From NCBI GenBank assembly GCA_023653785.1, contig JAMKCH010007261.1, forward strand, positions 1-64,000: a DNA stretch of 64,000 bases. Direction: 5' to 3'. This DNA is from Ophioderma brevispina (lineage: Eukaryota > Echinodermata > Ophiuroidea > Amphilepidida > Ophiodermatidae). The DNA itself is not shown here. More model-generated notes on the stretch are below. The model was not told the DNA's origin and ran no database searches. It saw only the letters and a list, made by a program, of their open reading frames with translations. Numbering within the stretch: the stretch's first letter is position 1.

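Overview
The window looks like a piece of a repeat-rich animal genome. It is most likely an invertebrate deuterostome (echinoderm or hemichordate type). That placement is inferred from protein style and repeat content, not from a database match. There is no operon structure and there are no long intact ORFs. What coding signal exists comes as short exons of 27 to 244 bases with GT..AG borders and matching phases.

One gene accounts for nearly all believable coding sequence. It lies on the minus strand, enters at base 64000 and runs down to about 2270. I placed 20 exons, plus one weak candidate. In transcription order they encode: two units of an FN3-like 'WAIGT' repeat (63944-55761); a Cys-containing segment ending in a W-x-DA-x-x-x-C motif (47436-41599); cadherin/VCBS-like repeats (41599-13703); two Calx-beta domains (13007-7940); a 27-base microexon (7071-7097); and two SEA domains, each split over two exons (5345-2270). 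The product is probably a large extracellular or membrane-tethered adhesion-type protein. I cannot name it. Its 5' end lies outside the window, and no membrane segment was found downstream of the second SEA domain.

The introns are filled with layered transposons. Two DIRS-type (tyrosine-recombinase) retroelement remnants were recognised. One is on the plus strand at about 18950-22430, with RT and recombinase remnants. The other is on the minus strand at about 30580-39030, with inverted terminal repeats, an internal complementary region and a broken recombinase gene. Each carries a later DNA-transposon insertion. The minus-strand one sits between GC-rich inverted ends 12 kb apart (28454 and 40535). 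Three non-LTR retrotransposon 3' remnants, a tRNA-derived SINE and many TIR or foldback elements fill the rest. Two of the TIR elements are 628-bp twins.

Several exons show small lesions or local duplications. These are two tandem half-exon duplications (165-bp and 112-bp units), two Calx-beta exons off by one base, and an in-frame TGA beside a strong donor in the last SEA exon. They could be assembly indels or early gene decay. Stretches 1-1070, 1070-2270, 10540-12380, 22430-23170, 23400-26040 and 51570-53460 hold nothing I can assign firmly.
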